Source: Nitrospira sp.
GTDB lineage: Bacteria; Nitrospirota; Nitrospiria; Nitrospirales; Nitrospiraceae
Assembly (NCBI GenBank): GCA_012032965.1
Contig: JAAUPT010000006.1
Location: 1-17,091 of the forward strand
Length of the DNA stretch: 17,091 bases
Direction: 5' to 3'
Positions within the stretch are counted from its first letter, which is position 1. The number at the start of each line of letters is the position of its first letter. Positions 6,674-14,646 of the stretch are shown here, piece by piece. Under the pieces are notes generated by a model. That model made no database searches and was not told the DNA's origin. It saw only the letters and a list, made by a program, of their open reading frames with translations. The translations under genes and the position numbers were made by a program.

Positions 6674-7774
6674 TTATCTTTTTTTAGGATGAGCCTTCTG
6701 AGCCCGAAAAGTGCGTCTAGGAACTTTTTTTAGACCTGTTTCGAGCGTCGTCACGCGCGCTTCCAAATCCCTCACGAGTTGTTTCAACTCGGGCAACTGG
6801 AAAATGGCTCCTTGGACTCTGAGTGCTTTTTCGCGTGGCATTGCAGGACTGCCTCCGACAATCTGATTCGATTCAACACTGCGATTGACCCCAGATTTTG
6901 CTGCAATCAGTACTTGATCACCGATGGTCAGGTGATCGGAAAGACCAGCTTGGCCGCCAATCATCACATGACGGCCGATCGTGGTGCTGCCGGCTATACC
7001 CACTTGTGCGACGAGAATGCAGTGTTCTCCCACGGTCACGTTGTGGGCGATTTGGACGAGGTTGTCGACCTTGGTGCCCTGCTTGACCAGAGTTTGTCCG
7101 AATGTGGCCCGGTCGATCGTGACGTTGGCTCCCAGCTCCACGTCGTCTTCGATGGTCACGCCTCCCAGTTGAGGGATTTTGTGATGGCGACCTTGATGCT
7201 GCACATACCCAAATCCGTCTGCTCCGATGACAGTTCCACTGTGGACGATCACTCGAGCCCCAAGTGAACAACCCTCCCGCACAACGACATTGGGGTACAA
7301 CGTACAATCGTTTCCGATCATCACATCGGAACCTATGAAGACTCCCGGGTAGAGAGTCACTCGGTCGCCGATCTTCACCCGGTCGCCTAGGGTGACAAAG
7401 GGCCAGAAGGACGGCTCGGCTCCAATTTGTACGTCGGAACCTTGTGTCACATGTTCGGCAATACCGCGGGGAGTCGGAGCACGAACGAAAAATTTCTGTG
7501 CCACATGCGCGAAGGCCAACATTGGATTATCAACGACGATCTGCGGCACCGCAAGATCCGGCTGATGTCGATGCACCAGTAGCGCTGCGACTGCAAGAGT
7601 AGTCGCAGCCTTTGCCATTTTCTCGTTCGTCACAAATGAGAGAGCCTGTGGGTCAGCTTGACCGAGGCTCGTAAGACTAAAGATTTGTGTCTGGTCATTG
7701 CCATGGATCGTACCACCGACAACCTGATGGATCTGAGTCAGCGTGATAGGGGTGGGGAGTTGAGGGTTGCTCAT
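6674..7774 (-). CDS. lpxD: UDP-3-O-acylglucosamine N-acyltransferase
   Basis: LpxD transfers a 3-hydroxyacyl chain from acyl carrier protein to the 2-amino group of UDP-3-O-acyl-glucosamine, the third step of lipid A synthesis, in the cytoplasm. The 366-residue protein starts at ATG 7774 ([12 protein letters not shown]); the open frame continues upstream to 8011 but that part overlaps acp and is not protein-like. Residues 1-105 are the uridine-binding N-terminal domain. Residues about 110-315 are hexapeptide repeats of a left-handed beta helix. The family-specific run [20 protein letters not shown] is followed by the catalytic His244 in [12 protein letters not shown]. The C-terminus ends in a helix and a basic tail ([18 protein letters not shown]), slightly longer than usual. 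It is the last gene of the operon, and its ATG overlaps the restored acp stop as ATGA. Confidence 0.95.
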   Translation of the reverse strand: MSNPQLPTPITLTQIHQVVGGTIHGNDQTQIFSLTSLGQADPQALSFVTNEKMAKAATTLAVAALLVHRHQPDLAVPQIVVDNPMLAFAHVAQKFFVRAPTPRGIAEHVTQGSDVQIGAEPSFWPFVTLGDRVKIGDRVTLYPGVFIGSDVMIGNDCTLYPNVVVREGCSLGARVIVHSGTVIGADGFGYVQHQGRHHKIPQLGGVTIEDDVELGANVTIDRATFGQTLVKQGTKVDNLVQIAHNVTVGEHCILVAQVGIAGSTTIGRHVMIGGQAGLSDHLTIGDQVLIAAKSGVNRSVESNQIVGGSPAMPREKALRVQGAIFQLPELKQLVRDLEARVTTLETGLKKVPRRTFRAQKAHPKKR

Positions 7775-8231
7775 CGGGTTGTGACCTTTTTCTTTGTCTT
7801 CGCAGCAGGCTTGGGCATTGTTTTTGGTTTCTTGGCGGAGCCGGATTTCAGTTTCGTTGAGGCCAATTTGGTGGAAGAGGATTTGCCGATGTCGACCTGG
7901 ATGAAGCGGACTTTTTTGATCCCGACTTGATGGATGGCGTCTTGGATTTTGGTGATTCAGGCTTCGAGCTCCCCTGAGGTTCTGCGAGACGTCGCTGCAC
8001 GTAGGCTGCAACCGAGCCTACCGTGCTCAGTCCCGGAAGGTCCTGGTCTGGAATCTGAAGTTTAAATCGTTCTTCGATCTCGAAGAGGAGCTCAATGACG
8101 GCCACCGAATCGAGGCCGAGATCATCTCGGAGATGATGTGCCTCGGTAATTGAAGCCGGGTCTCGTTTGAGATAGCTGGCCAGCGCTTGGACGATTTTCT
8201 CGGTGATCTGAGGGTTGATCCGTTCAGTCAT
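7771..8231 (-). CDS. Acyl carrier protein with a long basic C-terminal tail, frame disrupted
   Basis: Residues 1-80 are an acyl carrier protein: helix I from the N-terminus, then [19 protein letters not shown] with Ser42 as the phosphopantetheine attachment site. ATG 8231 has AAGGAG on the minus strand (8240-8245) eight bases upstream. After residue 80 comes a Lys/Ser/Pro-rich tail ([18 protein letters not shown]). As written the frame stops at 7848. One more base in the run of six T (7912-7917, plus strand) continues the tail in a frame rich in Lys, Thr, Ser and Ala ([20 protein letters not shown]), ending at a TGA that overlaps the lpxD ATG. The restored protein is about 150 residues, about twice a normal ACP. 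Given fabF upstream and lpxD downstream, it probably carries acyl chains for lipid A or a related envelope lipid. Confidence 0.8.
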
Positions 8232-8309
8232 TATGCGTGCTCCTTGAGTGGCATGAGGCCCTTCGCAGCTGAACTGTGGAAATAGGCCTCATTATCGTTC
8301 GATAGTGTT

Positions 8310-9551
8310 CTAGGGGACAAATTTCTTAAAGACAACCGTGGCATTGTTGCTGCCGAATCCAAATGCATTTAAGAGCGCGTAGCGGATCTTTCGCTCTTGG
8401 ACTGCTCGACGGATCCCATCTAATCGGCAGTCCTGGTCTGGCTCCTCGTAGTTGGCGGTAGGGTGGATTTGCCCAGTATGAATCGCAAGGGTCGTTGCCA
8501 CGGCACCGATCGCGCCCGCTGCGCCCAAGGTATGGCCGACAAGTGATTTTGTGGCATTGATGGCGATTTTATCTGCTCGATTCTTAAAGAGTGTCCTGAT
8601 GGCCTTAGTCTCAACGGCATCGCCGATCGTCGTGGAGGTAGCATGCGCATTAATATAGTCTACTTGATCCGGGCCGATACCAGCTGACTTCAGACCGATT
8701 TTCATCGTGGTGCAGATTTCCTGGCCATCTTCCTGGGGAATGACCATATGATAGGCTTCGCTGGTCGCGGCGTATCCGGCGAGCTCGGCATAGACTCTGG
8801 CTTTCCGTTTCTTGGCATGTGCCCATGATTCTACGATCAAGGCGGCGGCTCCTTCGCCCATCACAAAGCCGTCGCGGCGTCGGTCAAACGGACGTGACGC
8901 TTGCTCCGGGGCATTGTTGAATTCACTCGAGAGCGCACGCAAGGAGCAGAATCCAGCGAAGACCAAGGGGGTAATGCTCGCATCGGCCCCGACGACGATC
9001 ACCACGTCAGCCTGACCGGTACGAATGCATTGCAGGGCTTGGCCAAGCGCATGGGCACTGGAGGAGCATGCTGTAGAGATGGTGAGATTCGGGCCCATGG
9101 CGACAATCCCAGAAGCAGAGTTCAGTGTGATCGTAGGAATGAAATTAGGGTGTACGCGATGTGGTCGTTGGGTCTCGAAGAGCTGAGTGATTTCTCGCTC
9201 TCCCATCACCATTCCACCCATCCCTGCTCCAACGATCACTCCGACGCGATGAGGAGCTTCCTTTGTCATGCTCAGGTTGGCATCGGTCAGCGCCTCCTTG
9301 GCAGCGACCAAAGAAAACTGCGCATAGCGATCCACGCGATTGGCTTGTGTGGCCGACAAATATTGCTCTGGGGCGAAGTTATGGACCTGGCCGGCCACCT
9401 GTGAGCGATACCCGGACATAGGAAACCACCCAAGCGATGGGATTGCCGTAACCCCCGACCGACCCGCAAGAGCCGATTTCCAAAATTCACTGACGCCGAT
9501 CCCAATAGGAGACACCATTCCGAGACCAGTGATCACTACGCGCGAGGCCAT
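8310..9551 (-). CDS. fabF: 3-oxoacyl-ACP synthase II (beta-ketoacyl-ACP synthase, FabF type)
   Basis: Condenses malonyl-ACP with an acyl-ACP to extend fatty acids by two carbons, in the cytoplasm. The 413-residue length is normal for FabF. Active-site residues are visible: Cys162 in ISTACSSSAHA, His303 in INAHATSTTIGD, and His340 in KSLVGHTLGAAGA. The N-terminus RVVITGLGMVSPIGIG and the C-terminus NAFGFGSNNATVVF are classical. ATG 9551 has AAGGAGG on the minus strand (9559-9565) seven bases away. A small inverted repeat, AGGCG/CGCCT (9570-9586), lies just upstream of it. The placement between lptG and acp suggests a role in a dedicated acyl-chain supply rather than general fatty acid synthesis, but a housekeeping role cannot be excluded. 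Confidence 0.93.
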   Translation of the reverse strand: MASRVVITGLGMVSPIGIGVSEFWKSALAGRSGVTAIPSLGWFPMSGYRSQVAGQVHNFAPEQYLSATQANRVDRYAQFSLVAAKEALTDANLSMTKEAPHRVGVIVGAGMGGMVMGEREITQLFETQRPHRVHPNFIPTITLNSASGIVAMGPNLTISTACSSSAHALGQALQCIRTGQADVVIVVGADASITPLVFAGFCSLRALSSEFNNAPEQASRPFDRRRDGFVMGEGAAALIVESWAHAKKRKARVYAELAGYAATSEAYHMVIPQEDGQEICTTMKIGLKSAGIGPDQVDYINAHATSTTIGDAVETKAIRTLFKNRADKIAINATKSLVGHTLGAAGAIGAVATTLAIHTGQIHPTANYEEPDQDCRLDGIRRAVQERKIRYALLNAFGFGSNNATVVFKKFVP

Positions 9552-9630
9552 GCTTGTTCCTCCTTCAATAGGCGTCTCCGGCGCCTTTCTTACCGGAAGA
9601 CCAGAATACAGTCAACTAGGAAACCATAGT

Positions 9631-10721
9631 TCAATGGCGAACTTTCAACAAGAGATAGAGTCCGAAGCTCAGGAAGAGTGCGTTTGCCATCCATCCAGCC
9701 AGCATTGGTGCCAAGGCTCCCCCTCGTCCCAGCGCAATTGCGACGGAGTGAGTCGTCCAGTAGCAGAACCCCACGATGAACGCTTGTCCAATTCCCACCG
9801 CCATGCTGCCTCCGCGCACTCCGCTCCGTCGAAGACTCAAGGCAATGCCTACAACCACCATCACGACGGTGACCAGTGGAAAGGCCACCCGACCATAATA
9901 GTCTGTCAATAAGCGAGTAAAAGAAAAACCTTCATGTCGGAAACGCCCAAGATAATTTTGTATTTCTCGGAACGTCATCGTGTCTGAGTTCCCGATGAGC
10001 GAACTGGAGAAGTCGTCCGGAATAAGCGGGATCTTGATCAGCTGTTCCGTGAACTGGACAAGCTCGGCTGTGTCGCCTTCAAGAAATCGACGATGATGCC
10101 CATTCGCCAGAATCCAACCAGTCGGAGTATAGCGAGCTTCCTCCGCCTCGGTGATGCGTTCAAGTTGAAAGAAGGGCGGAAATAAAAAATAGCGGACTCC
10201 TCGCACGGTCATACCGGTGGTGTCGATCTCACTGATTTTCATGAGTGCATTGGCGCTGAGGCGAGCCCAAGGCTGAGCAGCCTGGACAGTGATCGGAGCG
10301 GGTTTCTGTTCGATTTGGATCACACGGATTTCTTCGGCTTTTTCAGAAGCCAGGGGAATAACGGTCGAGCTGAAAGTGAGGAGCACCAGTGACACGGCGC
10401 TGGCGAAGAGAAGAAAGGGGGATGACATCCACAGCAGACTGATTCCACAGCTGCGCATCGCCGTGATTTCATTGCTGCGGGCAAGGAGTCCAAGGGTCAA
10501 AAGAGTTGACACCAGTATGGCAAATGGAGCGACTTGAAACGAAATGGAAGGAATTTTTAAGGCGAAGTACGTCAGGATGGGAAGAAGGCCGGATTCGTAC
10601 CGAAGAAAGCGACGGACCTTCTCGAAAAATCGATTACCAGGTAAATGGTCACCAAGCCGGCAAAGCACATTCCGAAGATTTTCGAGAATTCGCGAAGGAT
10701 ATAGCGAAACAGGATCGTCAT
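9631..10721 (-). CDS. lptG: LPS export ABC transporter permease LptG, frame disrupted
   Basis: LptG, with LptF and the ATPase LptB, extracts LPS from the inner membrane. The real start is ATG 10721, giving MTILFRYILREFSKIFGMCF, the standard LptG N-terminus with the first transmembrane helix (AGLVTIYLVIDF). The frame then breaks: the rest continues as FFEKVRRFLRYESGLLPIL in the neighbouring frame. One additional base in the run of five A (10625-10629, plus strand) joins them without any loss. The restored protein is about 363 residues: three N-terminal membrane helices, a periplasmic beta domain (about 140-270), and three C-terminal helices ending GWMANALFLSFGLYLLLKV. It starts five bases after the lptF stop. 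A start at GTG 10668 would remove the first helix and is unlikely. Confidence 0.88.
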
Positions 10722-10726
10722 TGAGG

Positions 10727-11818
10727 TTATTGCCTGCTCATCCGTGCGAACATCCCGACGGTAATCACCACGAAAATGATATTGGGCAGCCAGGCACCGA
10801 GGAACGGATGAAGGATTAAGGCTGTCACCAAGAAATCACAGCCGACGTTGAGAATATAGAAGGCAATAATGATACCCACGCCGACGGCAAATCCCCCGAC
10901 ACGACCCGATCGCTTCGACACGATGCCGACCGGCACTCCGAGTAAACAGAATACGAGGGAAGCGGTCGGGAATGCCAGATCTTTGTAATATTCCATCAGG
11001 CGACGAAGAGCGCCGGCATCTTTTCCGTCGGTTTCTGCCAGGCGTGCCATGATTTGATCATAGGATGGACGTTCCTCGGTGGCTGAATAGCCGCTCAGAT
11101 TCAGGTTGATCTTGATGTCGTAACTCGCGAACGCGATCTGTCGGTACTGGTCGTCTTGACCAGGCCGGCTATGAATCGTTCCGTTGATCAACCGTAGGGC
11201 AACGTGCTCATGCTCAGAATCCATGAAGACATGGTATTGCTGCGCCACGATGACTCGTGGCTCATTAGGTAGGCGTTCATCGGAGATAAAGATGCCGTCG
11301 GAAGAATGACCTGGTTCACTTTCAGGGACATAGATCATCATGTGAGGAATCGGCTCGTTGAAGGTGCCTTGCTCCAGGGCCAAGACGAGTTGGTCTTTGA
11401 GCAGATTGAGGGCAACTTTCTTCAAGTTCAGCGAACTCCATGGTTGCCCCCAGTGGGACAACACCAGGGTGAGCGTACAGACGAAAACGGAAAAAAGCAG
11501 GACTGGCTGTGAGAGGCGTAGCAGGCTGAGTCCGGCCGCCCGCATGGCGACCAGTTCTTTATCGAAGGACAATCGACCGAATGCCGTAATCGATGCGATT
11601 AGACCCGCGATGGGCAACGTGAGCACCAGACCAGAGGGGAGCAGCATGGCTATCACTTTCAATACCGCCCAGAATCCAACCCCTTTGGAGACGAGCAACT
11701 CGACAAGACGCAGGAGCTCTCGCGTCAACATCACAAAACAGAGTGCCCCAAGACTGAGCCCAAATGGAGAAAGAAGTTCGGTGAAAATGTAGCGGTCGAG
11801 AAGAGTTCGTAGGATCAC
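10727..11818 (-). CDS. lptF: LPS export ABC transporter permease LptF
   Basis: Partner of LptG in the LptB2FG complex. The start chosen is GTG 11818, giving MILRTLLDRYIFTELLSPF, as in the family, and 363 residues. An upstream GTG at 11854 would lie before the predicted transcription start and is rejected. Membrane helices lie at about residues 15-36, 48-75 and 98-120; the cytoplasmic coupling helix between the second and third contains DKELVAMRAAGLSLLRL, typical of LptF/LptG. A periplasmic beta domain covers about 130-255, and three more helices follow near FPTASLVFCLLGVPVGIV, GVGIIIAFYILNVGCDF and WLPNIIFVVITVGMF. It is the first gene of the operon, behind the promoter at 11853-11881. Confidence 0.92.
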   Translation of the reverse strand: MILRTLLDRYIFTELLSPFGLSLGALCFVMLTRELLRLVELLVSKGVGFWAVLKVIAMLLPSGLVLTLPIAGLIASITAFGRLSFDKELVAMRAAGLSLLRLSQPVLLFSVFVCTLTLVLSHWGQPWSSLNLKKVALNLLKDQLVLALEQGTFNEPIPHMMIYVPESEPGHSSDGIFISDERLPNEPRVIVAQQYHVFMDSEHEHVALRLINGTIHSRPGQDDQYRQIAFASYDIKINLNLSGYSATEERPSYDQIMARLAETDGKDAGALRRLMEYYKDLAFPTASLVFCLLGVPVGIVSKRSGRVGGFAVGVGIIIAFYILNVGCDFLVTALILHPFLGAWLPNIIFVVITVGMFARMSRQ

Positions 11819-11852
11819 AAAGTCTCTGGATCGGGGACGGGAAATGTCACAC

Positions 11853-11881
11853 ACTATAGGGCAGTCATTCTCCCCTGTAAA
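11853..11881 (-). promoter_or_regulatory. Sigma70-type promoter of the lptF-lptG-fabF-acp-lpxD operon
   Basis: On the minus strand: TTTACA (-35, 11876-11881), a 17-base spacer and TATAGT (-10, 11853-11858). Each hexamer matches consensus at five of six positions and the spacing is optimal. Initiation is expected near 11846, leaving a leader of about 28 bases before GTG 11818. This is the strongest promoter candidate in the window. Confidence 0.65.
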
Positions 11882-11913
11882 TACAGGCGAAATCCCGTTC
11901 GATGAAGATTCGC

Positions 11914-11942
11914 TTGACAGACTATCAGCCCTATGTTACATG
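11914..11942 (+). promoter_or_regulatory. Possible promoter of the cold-shock gene with a long leader
   Basis: A perfect TTGACA at 11914-11919 is followed by weak -10 candidates, TTACAT (11936-11941, 16-base spacer) or TACATG (11937-11942, 17-base spacer). If used, it leaves a leader of about 175 bases before GTG 12126, similar in length to the thermosensing leader of E. coli cspA. The gap 11882-12125 otherwise holds the divergent lptF promoter; no strong hairpin was found in the leader. Confidence 0.4.
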
Positions 11943-12125
11943 CTGCGCGACTTTCCTCTGCAATGATGGGTCCCGTGAGCGATGTATCACTCCTTCAGGT
12001 GCCCGTCCATTCGACCAACCGAATTCTTGTCCGGTCTATCTTCATCTTTCACCTTAGTGAAGCTATGCAGCTTGGGCGATGGCGCTACGTAACTGCTCGT
12101 CGTTGTTGACAAAAGGAGGGGTTCA

Positions 12126-12344
12126 GTGAAGACAAAAGGAACGGTCAAGTGGTTCAACGATCGGAAAGGATTTGGGTTTATCCGGCTGGATAGCGGAGAA
12201 GATGTCTTCGTCCATTACTCGGCGTTGCAGGGGGACGGCTTCAAGACTCTCAAGGAAGGGGAAAACGTGGAGTTTGACATTGTGCAAGGAGCCAAGGGGC
12301 CTCAAGCGGCCAACGTGCTCAAGTCAGCGATCGCTGCCTCTTAA
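12126..12344 (+). CDS. Cold-shock domain protein (CspA family)
   Basis: 72 residues forming one cold-shock domain that binds single-stranded RNA or DNA and acts as an RNA chaperone. The start [19 protein letters not shown] is canonical. RNP1 is KGFGFI (14-19) and RNP2 is VFVHY (27-31). The start codon is GTG 12126, preceded by a very strong AAGGAGG (12113-12119) at six-base spacing. The protein is slightly longer at the C-terminus than E. coli CspA, ending in an Ala-rich SAIAAS. It stands alone, divergent from lptF and followed by a structured intergenic element. Confidence 0.95.
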   Translation: MKTKGTVKWFNDRKGFGFIRLDSGEDVFVHYSALQGDGFKTLKEGENVEFDIVQGAKGPQAANVLKSAIAAS

Positions 12345-12363
12345 AGTAGACTCGTCTCACCAT

Positions 12364-12416
12364 GCTCGGCTGGAGAGCCGGTCCTTTGAACAGGAGGACG
12401 GTTTCTTCTGCCGAGC
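12364..12416 (+). terminator. Nested hairpin after the cold-shock gene; possible terminator or structured 3' end
   Basis: The outer stem is a perfect 7-base inverted repeat, GCTCGGC (12364-12370) with GCCGAGC (12410-12416). The inner stem pairs CCGGTCCT (12378-12385) with AGGACGG (12395-12401), one bulged G and a nine-base loop. It begins 20 bases after the csp stop. The following sequence is only moderately T-rich (TGTTCTCTCGTCTC), so intrinsic termination is plausible but not textbook. It may instead be a stabilising 3' structure. Confidence 0.4.
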
Positions 12417-12500
12417 TGTTCTCTCGTCTCATTCTGCCATTTCCTAGACAAAACTCATTGAGACTGTTAGCGTTTGGCTGTTCTGTCTTCTGTGGAGGAA

Positions 12501-12812
12501 ATGGTTGTGCCACCGGATCGCAGTCGCGTTCTTCAACAAGCTCAACTCCTGGCTTCCCGTGGACAGTTTGAAGCGGCGATTGCCGAATGGAAGAAACTGG
12601 CAACGGAAATGCCAGGCGACGGGAGTATTCATAATTCCATTGGAGATTTACACCTGAAACGGAACGTCCCAGGGGAAGCTGCCACAGCCTTCCTCCAGCC
12701 GCGGCGGCATTCCGGGCAGAGGGTGCCACACTCAAAGCGATCGCCGCCTTCAAAAAAGTACTCAAGTGTGATCCCACCCGTTACGAAGTCTATCGCCACC
12801 TCGGCGACCTGA
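12501..12812 (+). CDS. N-terminal piece of a large TPR protein, broken by a one-base loss
   Basis: The first 66 or so codons encode TPR-like helices: VLQQAQLLASRGQFEAAIAE followed by SIHNSIGDLHLKRNVPGEAA. ATG 12501 lies two bases after GGAGG (12494-12498); GTG 12507 has better spacing (eight bases) and may be the true start. From about 12699 the reading turns into an Arg/Pro/Ser-rich stretch with no TPR character, and it stops at 12812. The missing continuation is found in the neighbouring frame from 12698. A single G added at 12698 (CAG to CAGG) gives EAATAFLQAAAAFRAEGATL, a natural TPR helix. This piece and the next are therefore one gene of about 707 codons. Confidence 0.65.
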   Translation: MVVPPDRSRVLQQAQLLASRGQFEAAIAEWKKLATEMPGDGSIHNSIGDLHLKRNVPGEAATAFLQPRRHSGQRVPHSKRSPPSKKYSSVIPPVTKSIATSAT

Positions 12813-14620
12813 ACGTGGAACGAGGACTCATCAGTAGCGCCGTTCAGGACTATCTCACGCTTGGGAAGTACTACTTGAAGGAGCGTCGAGGGAAAGACGC
12901 ACTCGAAATCTACAAGAAGATCGTCCTGCAGGATCCGTCGAACCTTAACGCACAACAGCGCGTCGCCGAACTCTGCGTCCAGGAAAACCAGCAAGATGAA
13001 GCGACGAAAGTGTATCTGCAGCTGGGCCGCGAGCGATCGGCGCAAGGTCGATATGATGAGGCGAAGGATGCGTATCTTGCCGTACTGAGGATCGATTCGG
13101 CGAATAGTGAAGCGGCTCAGTTCGTGGAAAGTATCAAGAAAGGTGGGACGGGATCGATCAATGCCGTGAAACCAGGTACTTCTGTACCCGTGCAGAGGCC
13201 ATCGGAACCGCTCGATCTGTTGACCGAAGCGATCCGGCGTATTGACGAGAAACAATATGCCGGAGCAGAAGCGATCTTGAATCAGATGCTCACGCGGGAA
13301 CCAGGCAATCCGCAAGTTTGTCAGCTCCTCGCTCGGTTACATTTGCAACGGGGGGATGTACAAGTCGCACTGGGCGAATATCGATTCCTGGCAGGAGCGG
13401 CGTTACGGGCCCATGATCTAGGTTTGGCCGAATTACTGATTCAGGAGTTTCTCTCCGCTGAGCCGAACTCGGTTCCCTTACTGGAACTGAAAGGTGAACT
13501 CTATGAAGAAAAAGGAGATCATTCGGGCGCAGCGATTCAATATGCGAAAGCGGTCGAACTGTTATTGGAACATCCTGAACCCGGAATGGAAAGCCTCCAC
13601 GAAGAACTCTTTGAAAAAGTGAGAGCTCTGTCCACCGATGAGGCATTCGTGAATCGATTGGCGGCGAGGATAAGGGGAGATATCTCGGTAGAGCCGATAG
13701 AATTCGTACAGATTGCCTCTGAACACGAGGCATCGATCGGTACGTCTTCGTTAGGCCAGAGTGGTGAATCGGCTGGGACCGACATAAAGGAAGATCAGGC
13801 GAACGGTCTGGAGGAAAAGACTCGAGAGATTCAAGGATTTTCACTTGTTGGGGCGGAACCTGACGACGTGAATCCATTTGATGAGGATCACGGGTTGCCA
13901 GTAATGGGTGAAGCCCACGAGCAGGATGCTCATCAAAAGGAAGGGATACAGGTTACACCTGCATCGACCGCGCAGGTGTCGACGGTTGCCAAAGCAGTGC
14001 CCCCGTCGCGAACGGCCTCACGTCAGGAGCAAAGTGAGCCGGTTCGTGCGCCATCGACCGGGGAGCCAACCTCCGCGACGAAGGACAGAAGACAGCAATC
14101 CAAAGCGATCCCAGCGCCAGTCCCACATCCGACCAAGGCGGCCGTTGATCTGCCATCAAGCCACCTGACTGCTCCAGAGATGCCGTCCGTTTCTCCCACG
14201 GTGGCAACTAGAGAACCCGCTGGGCCGCCACCAGACTATGAAGCACACTACGCGTTAGGTGTGGCGTACAAGAACATGGGACTCTACGAAGAGGCGAAGG
14301 AAGAATTCCAGGTGTCGATGAACAGCGACTCATTCTATCTTGATTCAGCGCTGATGACGGCGGTCTGTCTCAAGGAAGAGCGCCAGATCGCTCTCGCCAT
14401 TCGCGGGCTGGAGACGGTCTTGGCTGATCCACGGTGTGAGGGTGCAAAGGGGCAAGCCATACGGTATGAGCTGGGCTTACTGTACGAAGCCGAGGAACAG
14501 TGGGAGAAGGCCTCACACGCCTTCCAGTCAATTCCTTCGTTCCACGACGTCCCTCAACGTCTGGCAGCCTTGAAGGGGAAGCAAAGAGGAGGGGACGCCG
14601 GTTTTCGGTATGCGTCGTAA
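12698..14620 (+). CDS. TPR protein, main part, with a disordered middle and a C-terminal TPR
   Basis: The frame runs from the break at 12698 to the stop at 14620; GTG 12815 is the first nominal start but has no clear ribosome binding site. Three blocks are visible. The first, to about 13650, is a series of 34-residue TPR-like helix pairs (for example YYLKERRGKDALEIYKKIVL and GRYDEAKDAYLAVLRID). The second, about 13690-14220, is rich in Pro, Ser, Thr, Glu and Ala and probably disordered. The third is a C-terminal TPR segment beginning DYEAHYALGVAYKNMGLYEE. TPR proteins are protein-interaction scaffolds; no catalytic domain, signal peptide or membrane segment was found. No partner gene is obvious: the next gene is convergent. 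The specific function is unknown. Confidence 0.8.
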   Translation, partial: AAAAFRAEGATLKAIAAFKKVLKCDPTRYEVYRHLGDLNVERGLISSAVQDYLTLGKYYLKERRGKDALEIYKKIVLQDPSNLNAQQRVAELCVQENQQDEATKVYLQLGRERSAQGRYDEAKDAYLAVLRIDSANSEAAQFVESIKKGGTGSINAVKPGTSVPVQRPSEPLDLLTEAIRRIDEKQYAGAEAILNQMLTREPGNPQVCQLLARLHLQRGDVQVALGEYRFLAGAALRAHDLGLAELLIQEFLSAEPNSVPLLELKGELYEEKGDHSGAAIQYAKAVELLLEHPEPGMESLHEELFEKVRALSTDEAFVNRLAARIRGDISVEPIEFVQIASEHEASIGTSSLGQSGESAGTDIKEDQANGLEEKTREIQGFSLVGAEPDDVNPFDEDHGLPVMGEAHEQDAHQKEGIQVTPASTAQVSTVAKAVPPSRTASRQEQSEPVRAPSTGEPTSATKDRRQQSKAIPAPVPHPTKAAVDLPSSHLTAPEMPSVSPTVATREPAGPPPDYEAHYALGVAYKNMGLYEEAKEEFQVSMNSDSFYLDSALMTAVCLKEERQIALAIRGLETVLADPRCEGAKGQAIRYELGLLYEAEEQWEKASHAFQSIPSFHDVPQRLAALKGKQRGGDAGFRYAS

Positions 14621-14646
14621 CTACGGGACCATTTCTCCAACATCCC

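Noticed and set aside
6661..6697. Hairpin AAGGCT/AGCCTT as a terminator between the convergent membrane protein and lpxD genes
   Set aside because: The six-base stem has a 25-base loop and no T-tract follows on either side; it also overlaps both coding ends. The T-run inside comes from Lys codons at the end of lpxD.
6779..7267. Plus-strand open frame of about 160 codons opposite lpxD
   Set aside because: It is antisense to the conserved hexapeptide-repeat coding region and its product shows no recognisable domain.
7775..8011. N-terminal extension of lpxD to 8011
   Set aside because: The extra 79 residues overlap acp in another frame, have no LpxD similarity, and the start at 7774 matches the family and the ATGA overlap.
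11819..11854. Start of lptF at GTG 11854
   Set aside because: It lies upstream of the predicted transcription start (about 11846) and overlaps the -10 box region; GTG 11818 matches the family N-terminus.
12107..12112. TTGACA just before the csp ribosome binding site as a promoter
   Set aside because: Its -10 box would fall inside the csp coding sequence, so it cannot produce the csp message.
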